Source of the DNA: Camarhynchus parvulus
Taxonomy: Eukaryota; Chordata; Aves; Passeriformes; Thraupidae
Length of the DNA: 64,000 nt
Reading direction: 5' to 3'
Assembly: GCF_901933205.1 (NCBI RefSeq)
Contig: NC_044572.1
Coordinates: 24,824,501-24,888,500, forward strand
The notes beneath the pieces are model-generated. The model made no database searches and was not told the DNA's origin. It was given only the letters and a program-made list of their open reading frames with translations. Both the position numbers and the translations under genes were made by a program. Below, in pieces: positions 1 through 12,400 of the stretch (position 1 is the first letter of the stretch; the number at the start of each line of letters is the position of its first letter).

Positions 1-319
1 GAAAAGCATAAACTAAGCTATGTTGGTTTTGTTGTAAAGACAGATTAGGAAAAGAAACCAGTTTAACTATTTTGATTATTAGTAAGAACTGAGATTTTTT
101 TTCCAGATAAGTTGCTCTTGCCATTTTTATGTTATTGCCTAGCATATTCACTTAGACTATTTGCTTAGGGTTTTGTCCTGATTGCAGTTTCATAGTTCTT
201 ACTAAATGACTGATAAATTATTTGGCAAGGACAGATTTTTCTGATGAGTAGCAAACATTTTTTTTTTCACTCTGATTGCTTTGATGACAGCAAATACATC
301 TTTTTTTTTTTCCCCTAAG

Positions 320-416
320 AGAACTTGACTTCATCAAACGCCAGGAAGCTGAGCGAAAGAAAATAGAAGATTTGGAGAAAGCACACCTCGTAGAGGTTCA
401 AGGCTTACAAGCTCGT
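320..416 (+). CDS. PPP1R9A: PPP1R9A exon (window exon 1), coiled coil
   Basis: Encodes ELDFIKRQEAERKKIEDLEK and on to GLQAR. It follows a T-rich tract and ends at a GTGAGT donor (417). Two overlapping AG acceptors (318-319 and 320-321) leave the first base ambiguous; the codon starting at 321 is GAA in frame. This is the heptad-rich central coiled coil. Confidence 0.9.
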
Positions 417-3400
417 GTGAGTAGCATTTCCTCTTATATTTGAAGAATGAGATAATTCTGTGTGATTTTCTGGAAAAACAACATCTCTAATGGGGAGGGT
501 GTATTGGGCTGAATATTGGTAATACTGTGTTGTATTTCTTTCAGATACAAGACTTGGAAGCAGAAGTTTTCAGGCTAATGAAGCAAAATGGAAGCCAGGT
601 TAACAATAACAACAACATATTTGAAAGGCAGACATCTTTTGGAGAAGTTTCTAGAGGAGATGCAGTGGAAAATCTGGATACTAAGCAAGTGACCTGCCTG
701 GATGGCTTAAGTCAAGGTTTGTTTGAACCAAACCATAGCTGCTATGAATCATAGAATCATAGAATAGTTTGGGTTGGAAGTACCTTAAAGATAATTTAAT
801 TCCAATCCCCCTGCCATGGGCATGGACACCTTTTCACTAGACCAGATAGCTCAGAGCTGCCTTCAGCCTGGCCTTGAACACTTCCATGGATGGGGCAGCC
901 GCAGCTTCTCTGGGCAGCCTGTTCCAGGGTCTCACCACCCTCACAGTAAAGAATTCCTCCCACATATCCAACCTAAATGTCCCTTCTTTCAGTATGAACC
1001 ATTGCTCCTTGTCCTGTCACTACAGTTCCTGACAGAGTCCCTCTCTGGCTTCCCCGTAGGGCCCCTCAGGTGCTGAAGGTTCCTATGAGGTCTCTGCACA
1101 GCCTTCTCTTTTCCAGGCTGAACAGCCCCAACTTTTCAGCCTGTCTTCATGGGGAGGTGCTCCAGCCCCCTTATCAACATCATGGTCTTCCTCTGGACTT
1201 GATCCAACAGTTCCATGTCCTTCTTAGGCTGGGAGTCCCAGAGTTGGGTGCAGCACTCCAGGTGGGGTCTCACCAGAGCAGAGGGGCAGAATCACCTCCT
1301 TTGAGGTGGCACCCTGCTTTTGATGAAGCCCAGGATTCCTAGAAACTGTAACATTATTTATTTCTCTGTTGAAAAAAAAGCAATACATTTTGAAATAAAT
1401 TAATTTTTAGCAAGCACAGAGGTGTTGTATTAATATTGATATTTTAGCAGTCATTTCAAGTGTGGACGCCAACAATATTGCCTTACAAACAAATCAATGT
1501 GAATTATATTTTTAACAAAGTATGTGTATAAAAAAGAGCTAGTCCTGCTGAAGCAGTATTAGTGATATGCAGACCTTGTGCAGTTGGTTTCCACAAATCT
1601 TCACAGACCTGTTTTTTCTGTCAAGTGTTAATTTTAATGAAATCTCTGAAGTTCAGAAAAGCACTCAGGATGACAAGAAAGTCTGTATTTCTGCCATGGA
1701 CACTCATTAAGTGTTATAAAACTTTTAATACTTAACAGTGCTGTTAACACAAATCCTTTCAGTAGTGTGTTACAGGAGAAGAAATTATGTTTTCTTCACT
1801 TGACTCAGAAAAATGATGCTTACATGTACTGTTGTAACAATGTCAACACACGTCTATGGCTTAAGAGCTAAAATCTGGGAATTTCTACATGTAAAAGAAA
1901 GAAAAAAGGAATTTTAAAATTCATTCTAAAAAGTTGGAAGTTCTTAGTGCAGCATAAAAAATCTGCATGTCAGTGCTTCAAAATTATGGTTTTTAATCAA
2001 TGCATTTGCATGAAAATTTTCTAAGAGCTGCCTTTTTTCATTCCAAAAATGTTCTCCTGGAGAAATGTTACCAGTGTTAATTTTTTTGAGTGTTAGACTA
2101 GATGATCTCTGAATTTAAATGCCCAAGTTTAACCACATGAATACAAACACAAATTATTTGCTAGGAAAAATTGGTAATTGGCAATGATTTTTTGAAAGCA
2201 GAAGCTGCAATTAGCTTTATATTCCAGGCTACATTTGTGGTTTTAACATTTTAAAAAATAATTATATCTTTAAATATGTTGCAGCACTCTTTGACTTCCG
2301 TATATATTTTCCAGTAAGTTCTGTGTCAGCTTCTGATGTGTGTAGCAGACTCTAACATAGTGAGTGACACTTGCTCTGCAAAGAGCCTATGTCTCTGTAT
2401 CACGCTTGTTTAAACCTTTTAAGAAATGAACTTGCCTTCAACCCATGGGTGTTTGCACAGGAGCTATGAGGGGCAGGGGAGTTGTCCATGATGGACAGCT
2501 GGAGGTGAGTAGAGTCCCTGGGGTGCTGTGGGTTGGGCACACTGCCTTTGTGACATTCACACAGGTGCTCCAGTTTCTTTTCTGGCTTATGTTCGTCAAG
2601 TATAACACATGCTTCTTGATCAAGCCTCTGCATTAGGTTCCTGGGGTAGGACTGCATGTGGACAGCCACATCCCAGAATTTTGTCCAGAGGTTTGCGGGT
2701 CTGTTTTCCATCAAAAAATTAGGGTATGTAAATATACAATGTTTTAATTAAAATGGTATCAAGTATGTTTCTGTTTCAGTGTGATCTGAGGTGTTTATTA
2801 CATTCTTGCATGGCTGGGGACTTGGGAAGGAGCAGTGGATGCAGCCTGATGGTTGCAAACATTTGAGTGTAACTGTTCCTGACGCTGCACAGTGCTCTGG
2901 CCGTGTTCAGCATCCTGCCAAGACTCCTCAGGCTGTAACATAACCTCACACTGAGCTTCAGGGGCTGCCAGTAACATCAGTGGAAGTTAAAAAGAGAAAA
3001 TAAAAACTACCATGGCCCACATAATTCTTCCTTTGCTTTGCCAGGAATACTAGACTATGGATTGCATTTCCTTTACAAATACATGGTTTATTCTGAGAGC
3101 CCAGCAGTACATTGTAGCTTTCTGGTTTAGTGATGATGAGCTGTGTCTGCAGTAGGCAATCAAGCTGTTTACTGGCAGGAGTCAGTGGTTTGAAATCTGC
3201 ACAGTTCAGTGCTGAGGCCAACTTTGACAGTCTCAGACTTTGACATCTCTGTGCAAGTTCCTGTTCAAGCCACTTTGTGTCTCTACTTTCTGGGTGTCTT
3301 TGGATACTCAGGGATGTGTCAGTTCGCAGAAGGAGATTTTAAATTTTGTCAGCCTGTCTAATGGAAAAACAGTGGGAGTACAGGCGAGCTCTTCCCTGCT

Positions 3401-6400
3401 TCACAGTGGTACTGAAATAGTTCAGATGGAAGAACATTGGAGTCAAGTGGTTGAACGTCTGGTGAAAGAAAGTCTCATTACATTGACTCTGAGAGTGAAA
3501 TAAGAACTGTTATGACTTTTATGTGAGAGATTTTCCAGACACCCCAGTGGGTTGGGAGATTACTACAGCATCATGTGAGGTTGTGGGTTTGTACAGGGAG
3601 CTGTGAGGGCCAGCTACTCTCTGCAGAAGAGGGAGCTGGGACTGGGGGTGGCAGCACGTGTGGCTGGGGCAGAGACCATCTGACAGCAGCCCAGTTCCAC
3701 TGCAACAAAGCAGGGCAAGATGGGGTGCAAGAAGTAGGAAGCTCCAGGCCCAGATGGTCTTCTGCTTTAAGAAGGTCCATATGAGCACTTCTGTAAATAC
3801 CATTTCCAGTTCTGTGTTTCTCGTTTGCATAATTTCAGCAGTGAAACAAAGGGATGTATAGAAGTCTGTACACCTGAAAGAACAAACACAAGCAGTTCAA
3901 GCTATAACCATGTGTAGTTTTCCTGTGGAGTACTTAGGGCAGAAGTAGCATTGTAAGTCAGACAATGCTAATTATTCTGGACTATCATGTGGAGTAAAAT
4001 TTAACTCTAACACATAGAAGAAAATCAAAAATATCTGTAAGATCAGATTTTAATTAATTAGTGTATTCTGAATGCAGTATATAGGCAAGTAAATTTATCT
4101 AATGGATTATGGTTTGGTTTTTACTGTGAGGGTTGAAAAAAGTTAGTTAAACCGTAAGAATCTCTTCTTTTTCTAGTATAAAATACAAAAGAACCTTTTA
4201 AAATATTTTTAGTCACTGCGGCTGTGAAAAATGTTAAATTTGCTGCAATACTCAGATTTCATTTAAGTGGATGGTTGATAGCTAAGACAAGTACAGCTAT
4301 GTTAGATTTAGTTGTAGATGCAAGTCATATATGAAGTGTTCAGTATACTTTGCTCATGAGATATTCAGGAATTGGGTGTCTTTGAAGCCAGGCAAGTAGG
4401 ATGGTTTCATTGTTCTGTTCTTTTATATTAAATACTTCTCCAGTTGTCATGTATCACACAATGATGTTTATGCCCTGGTGGAGGAGAACTCTCTGCAGGC
4501 CAAGCACATGTAACTCCCTCTGAAGGAGTCTAAGTGGATTACTGGTACAGCTGGGTTTGTGTGGTCATCTGTGTAACAGTGGGAATACTTCATTGAATTC
4601 TTAAATATCTGCAGTTGGTTTTTTGCTATGCCCTTGCCCTTGCTGAATCTGTACAGATAAACTTGTGTATGCAAATAACTTTTTCTGGGGGTACTATAGG
4701 AGTTATGAAGGTACAGGTACAAGTAAAATGTGTATTTTCTAACCTCAATTATTCCATGATTCTATGCGAAGTGCATATGCTTGCAATTGTTTGTGCAATT
4801 CCTTTTCTTAGGAAAAAGTAAGGAAAGATACTTCCGTTAAACAGTTTCAAATCACATTTCCATACAGATTTCAATGAAGCAGTTCCAGAAACAGAGAGGC
4901 TGGACTCCAAGGCACTGAAGACTCGAGCTCAGCTCTCGGTGAAGAACAAGCGGCAGAGGCCTTCCAGAACGCGGCTGTATGACAGCATCAGTTCCACTGA
5001 TGGCGAGGACAGCCTGGAGCGAAAGGTGAGAAGGGCTCTACCCTCTCTTTCCAGCTTCCTGGGGAGTGCTAGATAGCCCCTGTAGGTCAGTTCATCCTCT
5101 GTCTTTATCCTTCCATTGTAGCACAGGCAGTATTTATTCCTCTGTGGCCGGTCTGCTGTGAATGTGCTTGAGTGATGTGCAAGTCCAGTCTCCTTTTGAG
5201 TCAGCACACCTGGTTTTTTGGTTCTGTTGTGTTTTAACTGGAATCCTGGTCTTCTTGATTTACATGTGCTTTATAACGCAGAGTGGGTCTTTTCATTTAT
5301 GCAGGAGGTGAAAGGAGCTTGAATTGTGCATTTCTCTATTTGTTAATTTGTTATCACAATTGATACAATATTTGCTCATTGTTTTGTCCTATTCTGACTT
5401 CATCTGAAAGCAGATACCAATAACAACACTGTGTTGTACCAATAAACAACATCAAAGGGTAATGCCTTGAACTGCTACAGCATTTCGTACAAATAGAAAG
5501 CTAAATAATGAATAAAAGAATTGCATGTTCAAAGTAAATCTTGCTCTGTTTGCTTACTAAGTGGTATAACCTGCTTTATAATCTCTTATACCAACAGCCA
5601 TCACACAGTTACAGTAGTCCCATGCACATTTCAAAATCACCACTGCCCTTATGCATGAGAGCATCCTCACCAGCATCAGATTCTGGTGCTTCCTCCCTCT
5701 CCCCCGTGGCTAGCAGTGCAGCAATCTCACTTGACAACCTAACTGAAAACCAAGAAGAAGAACAGCACCACAAAGGAGGTGTCCATTCCCCATATGCTCA
5801 GGGAGACACTCCACTTTCCTCTCCTTCAAAATCTGGGCACAGCTCTGAAGCATCTCCTTTGCATCACCCAGCTGGCAGGAATATTTTACAGGATAAAGGT
5901 ATTACTGTTTCTTTTACAATAAATTGATGCATCATTTTGCTCACTTAACAGCTATCTACTTTATTGCTTTTTGTTGTGCAGTAGTACCTTAGCAACTAGA
6001 AGGTCATCATCTTGTCATTTCTTTTGCCTACCTGGAAGCCAGAAACTTTAAAATGATCTTGTATGATGGTATAAGAGAAGGACAAAGTTTAAAATGGGAT
6101 AGGGAACTGCTTATTTTCTTTTTTTCAGGCTTTCTTGGAACTCACTGAAAAAAAATGGGGAAAATGCCCTTAAGAAAACATTGTATTGTGTTTAAAAAAA
6201 ACCAAAACATTATTTGACCTTGGGTCACCTCCATATTAGAAACGTGCTTAACACAGTGTACTTTCTCAAATAATGTGATTTTGGCACTGCTAGATGATTT
6301 TTTTGGAGGGTGCAGAAAGGAGTGTAAAGCAAGAACAGCAGATTGTGGCTTTTAATTGCTGAGAGGAAGCAAAGTCTAGGTTTAATGAGAGGTTAGTGGA

Positions 6401-9400
6401 GATTTTTCATTTACAGAAAAAAAATACGTAATTTGTTGGAGAGATTGGCCTCCTTGTTACTAATTTGATTCAGACTCTTGACTCTGTTTTATCCTCTTAG
6501 GTGGATAAAACAGGGTGCAATCATATGTAGCTCAGGTGTATGTCTCAGATGACAGTTCATTATAGAATTACCAATATGTCACTGAACACTGAGCTGTTCT
6601 TTTCAGGTGCATTTGAAAGTCAGAATTAACATTTGAAACCACTTCAGCATTCTTAGCAATGCACCTTGCATTCTGAAACTGTCACATAAGTTAAAATGCA
6701 TAATAAAAAATTGTTCATAAGTGAGGTCTGCAGGACTAGGTCTAGAAAGGCTTATAAGAGACTTTGCCTTGCTTGAATTAACTGAAAAGAGAAATTAGTT
6801 GAAAATTTATGTTTGTGTGTCTGACTTGCTACTGATTTAAACCCAGTTTCTTCTTCATCTTTGTACTGGGCTTTCACATAGGTTCATAAAAGACAGCATT
6901 ATGAAACTTTACTGAATTTAGGAGAGGTTAATATACTGCAAGAATTTTTACATGAGTTCTGAAATTGCTAGTTGTAACTAGGTTAAATTGTTAAGAATTC
7001 CAAGTTAAATTCAATATTTGTATTTTGCAAGTAAAAATAAGGGTGTGAACATAAGATTGTGACTTTAGAAACTCAGCTTGAACGTGTGATTGGTTTGTCG
7101 GGAAAATCCTAAATCCTGTGCTTCCAACTGATGTATGAAAAATACTTTGATAAAAAATTGGTGGAAACTAACCTTGTAGTGCAAGGAATAGGGCATTGCA
7201 TTCCACCCACTGTGTCACACTTTCCATTTTAGGTTTGAAAAACAATCTCTGTCTAAATATTGCTGTCATGCTTTCCTCTTTGTGACTGTTAAGTAAACAA
7301 CCAATGCTTTTGGGTGTGTCTAGGTTCTGCTGAGTAATATATTAGAATTAACCAGAGCAATATAATTTCAAGTACAAAAAATCATATTTAGTAAGTCATA
7401 CTAAAAAAAGAAACAAGTTATTTGGCAACAAGTGTTGCAGCAATGCTATTTTAAATTACTGTTAATTTGGCTGTTAAACTCGTACAGCTCAGAAAATTAA
7501 AAAAGACACTGCATTTGTTTTATGTGCTCAGGAGGGGTTTTTTAGAGATGGAAAGAGAGCACCTCTGTGGACACACACAGCCATTAGTTAGTCTCTCAAT
7601 AGCAGAAGTGAGCATTAGCAAGCTCACATTTGTGTTTTTGTCTTTTTCCTACAAGATCCTGCAGTGTTGTGGGTAGGGCTGAAGTGGTATGAGATTAGTT
7701 TCATTGCAAAATGATGAGCTGGAGAACCACAGCTTTTTCAAGTATATGTGATGACTTTCTTTAGTTCTGCCTGATTTGTGCAGCAGCAGCATCCTTTGAT
7801 ATAGCTGCCAGATGACAGCAGTGGGCAGTGCTCACTGACGTGAGGCTGCTGCAAGTGCTGCGTGCCCGTGGGCAGGGACCTGAGGTCTGGGGTCTTCCAC
7901 ATCCATCAGCCACACATTACCGCAGCTCTCAGCTGGAGGTGGTGGATTAAACAGCTTCTGTGTGATTTGTTCTGAGAAACCAGCTTTCCCTTACCTTCAA
8001 GGAAGAACTGAAGAACTTCAAGGAGCCAGGGAAGACGCACCCAACCAGAGTGGCCAAAGTCCCGTCCTGCCCAGGCAGGCCACCTGTGCCTCTGGTGCTT
8101 GGTCTCTCTCATGGGCAAGCATTGAGTAATTCCTGCATGCAAGACCCAAGACCCTGTAGGTTCAGATCCACACTGCTACTGAAGCTGGTTTTGGGACCTA
8201 GACTATCCATGCTCCCCTATGTCCCATAGCCAGCCCAAATATTTTCCTCAGCAAGTCATCATTATTTAAAGGGTCCTGGCTGGCCCCAGCTGTGTGGGAG
8301 GGGGACCATAGGGATATAAGAGCTTGAACAGTAATTTGCTGTTCCAAGTAGCTGCTGTGTATTCCAGCTAAACTCTCCAGGCTTTTTTTTTTTTCTACTA
8401 CAGCAGCAAAACAACCATCTACTAAATGCTTTAATTTTTTGCCCAGCATAAAACCACTGTACTTTATAATTTCTCAACTTTAGTAAGAAATTCCTCAAAA
8501 AAAACCCACTACCCCTTCCCCTGAAAGCCATTTGTCCTGGTTGCCTGTTAATAGCTAGTGTGAAAATAAATGTGGCAAGTTTTAATTATTGGAACAATTT
8601 TGGCAGTGGTTAAATGAGAAGTGTACATTAAAGGTGAAAAAGAAACTGTAAGGGGAAACAGGAAAGAAGTGTGCACAGTGTAGGGTTGATGCAGAGTGTG
8701 CATTGCCTGAAGTTCTCCTCTGCCTCCTTGGGGAATGGATTTCTTCTTCAGAGACTTCATCTTGCTTTTGTCATTCTTCGTATTACTTTCTTTTGTTTTC
8801 TTTTTTGGAATGAGGGTGCTTGTTAGTTGTTCTTAAAATTTATTTTTTTTAACATAAGGACTTGCATTAGTGGAAATAGTATGGCTTTTAGTGTGAGTAT
8901 TGCAAAAGGCTTATTTTCCTGCTTTTCAGAGGATTTAACCAATTAATTGCACATTAAATTGTTTGCTCAAATGAAAACTTGGGCAGATATTATCTACAAA
9001 GCAACACACAAAGTTCTGTACAAATAGTTGACTGTCCTGTGATAGTGCTATGATGCTTGGGGTTAATTTTGAGGGTTTAATTCAAGTCAGCAACACTAGG
9101 AGAAATCCACAAACCCAGCAATGCATCCAGTTTGAAGTTGTGTATGTCTGAGGTCACATTGCAAAAGCCACCAAACCACAAGTGACATGAATGACTGACC
9201 TTTATTTGCTTCCTCTAGGGTATTTGGGAACACTCTTTATATTTAAGAGTCACAGTTTCTGAATTTTTGAACACACAGTAGTGTGTATTCTTTTATTTTC
9301 TGTATAGATTTCACAGGATGTTTGCCAGACTCAGGTTCATTGTTTTGGCTTTTTAGATACTGCAGACTGTTTCCTCTTTAGGATTTAATAGCATTGGTAG

Positions 9401-12400
9401 AAGAGATCAAAAATTGATAAATGCCTCAAGGCAAATTTATTAACTAAGCTACATTCAGGTTTTGGGGAGGGTTGTTGTTTGCTTTTTAATTCAGAATGGT
9501 TAGATTTTAGGTTACATGTTCAGTTTAACAAAGATGTTCGGGCTAAACTGATTAACTATTTCATAGCATGCCCATCATAAAAGGTACCCTGGGTTCCAAA
9601 ATTGAAAAAAGAATTTTAGGAGTAATTTTGGAAGTAAAGCATACATACCAAATGAATTCTGTAAAAAATAAACATAAGCAAACTACTGCTGAGTTTAAAA
9701 ATGGATTCACTGGAATGTTTGCCTATTAATACTTTCTGTTATTCAATTTATTGCATAGTCATTAAAACTCAATCAATATTAACTTTTGGTTTTCTTAAAT
9801 TAAAATTTTTGTGTATTTGTGAATTCTGAAGTTATTTATTTTTATTCCTGTTCACACCATTTTCCTAAAAATGAGAATTCCCCTAATTAAATTGTCTACC
9901 CACACACATGTTCATGTATAGGTATCTAATTATGAAAAGATACACAAAGTATTCTGGATGGAAAGTACCAATTAAAATTAATAATGTACATTCTTCCATG
10001 TACAAATGTATCCTAGATGGTGCCACAAGTGCTCAGGCAGCAAGAACAACTAGCCCTACTATAGGGCATACAGAAAAACTAAAGAGAAAACTTGCAGATC
10101 TTGGGTAAGCATTTTTTAATTTAAAATACATTTTCTTCTTCATTAAAAGGATTGAAAGTAAAATTTCTAAGATGTCTCCTGATGTTTTCTAATATTCTTA
10201 TAGGGCTCCCTTGAGAAGGAGTTCAAGCAAGGGCAAGAAGCGGAAGGAGAAAGAAGCCATGAGGGTGGCCTGTGGCAGTAGGTATGGGTGAGACAGGGGA
10301 TGTGAGAAATTGTGTGCCAGCAACATTGGAAAAACATAATCATCCTAGCAGATGGAATATTAACAGTCCCACTGACTTCATGAATAAGTGTTAAGATTTG
10401 AGATAACCTGAGCTTACAAACCTAGATTTCTTGGCTCACAAAAGACTGACATATAATCTAAAGATACTTGAAGGTTTAATATGTCATAAAATCATGAAAT
10501 TTCTCAAGCTGGCGGTGACTTGCAAGAATCATCAAATCCAGCTGCTGCTGTTGCATCCACTAATAGGATTTGCAGAAACTGATTGTCAGAGCAGCCCTAC
10601 AAGATGCACCCAGTCAGTTAATAATGTCCATGAACCAGAAACCTTGACACAATTCCATGTATTTTTTTTTTAAAGTGAGGTTGAGCAGCAGCTGTTCACT
10701 GCAGCTTTGCAGCAGCCACATGAGGAATGCTTTCAGAAGGTTTTTTTTTCTGAAGATAAACATCTTGAATTGAAAAATAGGAGAAATGCTGACTGCATGT
10801 CGCATCAACAACTTTCAGGCAAGGAATTGTGAGATCTGATGACACAACATCACCAGCATCAGAATTCTGAATAAATAAATGAATGTTCACAATGACAGGA
10901 GGCAATCTCTGCAAAAGCTAGTGTAGATTTTTAGTGAAGGCCTCTCCTTACATACCTATGAGTCTGACAAGATCACAGCATGATACCTGGTTCCAGGTAT
11001 GAAAGGCAAAATAAAGTCAGGAGAGCTAAGCATACTTAATATGTTCCAAAAGTCTAGAAAGAACATAGCAACTCAAAAACTCTGCACATAAAACAGTGCA
11101 AAAAACCTACATGATAAAAGAGCTGTTGGGAGAAAGCAGAGTTTGAATGCTAGTAAAAAAAACATTGTGATGGAAAATCAGTATGTAGCCATTTGTGCAG
11201 TTCTACTGACAGTCTGGTATATGGAGAGCCAGTGACAAGTACATTGTGTAGCTCCATAAAATCAGAAAAGCAAAAGAAACCTTTCTTACTCCCTTAGGCA
11301 ACTGTGCTGAAGTGCAGTGTTCTGTCTCAGCATACATTTGTACATTTGTATCCTGCAAATATCTGGCAGGATCTTCAGTGATCTCAGGCAGCAGCCATCA
11401 CCTCTCTGCTAGTGTCAGAAAACCTGTCCCAGTGCGTCTGCTCACAGCTGACACGGAGTCAGTGACACTCACTGCTGGCTTTCCCTAGTGACAGGGAGAG
11501 CTTTCTTAAAACCAAATCTCTGCACTTCGTGTGGCTGTGAGGCAGCTATTGCCCTTAGCAGGGTGTTACACATTATGCAGCATTTAGATACCAAGCCATA
11601 GGGTGGGGGAATGAATGTGTACTGGTTTGTGAGACCTTGAATGACCCTTATGCCAACACAGGATGTTGCAGATGTTTGTGAGATCTCACAGGTGTCTTCC
11701 TTAGAGAGAGCAGATCTCAGTGTAGAGATCAGTTGCTTATTAATCCATGTGAAAAATCAGTTCTTTGTGTTGTTTTTTAGTATTTTTTAATACAGTTCAG
11801 TATCCCAATTACATTTGCTAAAAGCAGAGTTTAATACTGCTTTCAAAGTTGAAATTTGTGAGCATGTCATTCTTACTTGATCTCTGTTAATTGGAGTGTA
11901 ACTGTTTCAGCATAACTTTTTAAACAGGCATTGCCACTTCTTTTGTTGCTAACTCGAAAGCATTTGTCTCACAAGAAATGTGAGGATGTTCTCTCTACAA
12001 GTCAAAGCTGTATAAACTCTTTGAAAGAAGGAAAATTATGAAAAGACAGCATCCTGTTACAATTATGTCCATTACAGCAACTCATTGATGTAGAATTAAT
12101 CATGTTGTTAGATGAGTGTTGCATGCATTATTTTGCCATTTCCAGAAAGTAGGATGTGTAAATAAAATCCCACATTATTTTCTGAAACTACCACTAATGC
12201 TACAGATATGAAAAAATACCCCATCTAAGTAAGGAGCATATATTTCCCTGCCTGAAGTTACGTGATTTGGGCAACAACATTTGTGTTTACTTTATATGTT
12301 CAAGCAAGATAAGACAATGAGAGGGAAGTAAAGGACTGGGTCAGATGCATCCACCTTTCTTTTAGTTGCTAAATGGAGTATTTAGTTGCTAAATGCTAAA

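Noticed and set aside
816..1342. Two + strand frames of 86 and 90 codons.
   Set aside because: They lie wholly in the antisense strand of a CR1 copy.
2091..2125. GACTAGATGATCTCT, resembling the CR1 3' end.
   Set aside because: Only about 20 bases agree and the rest of the CR1 tail is missing.
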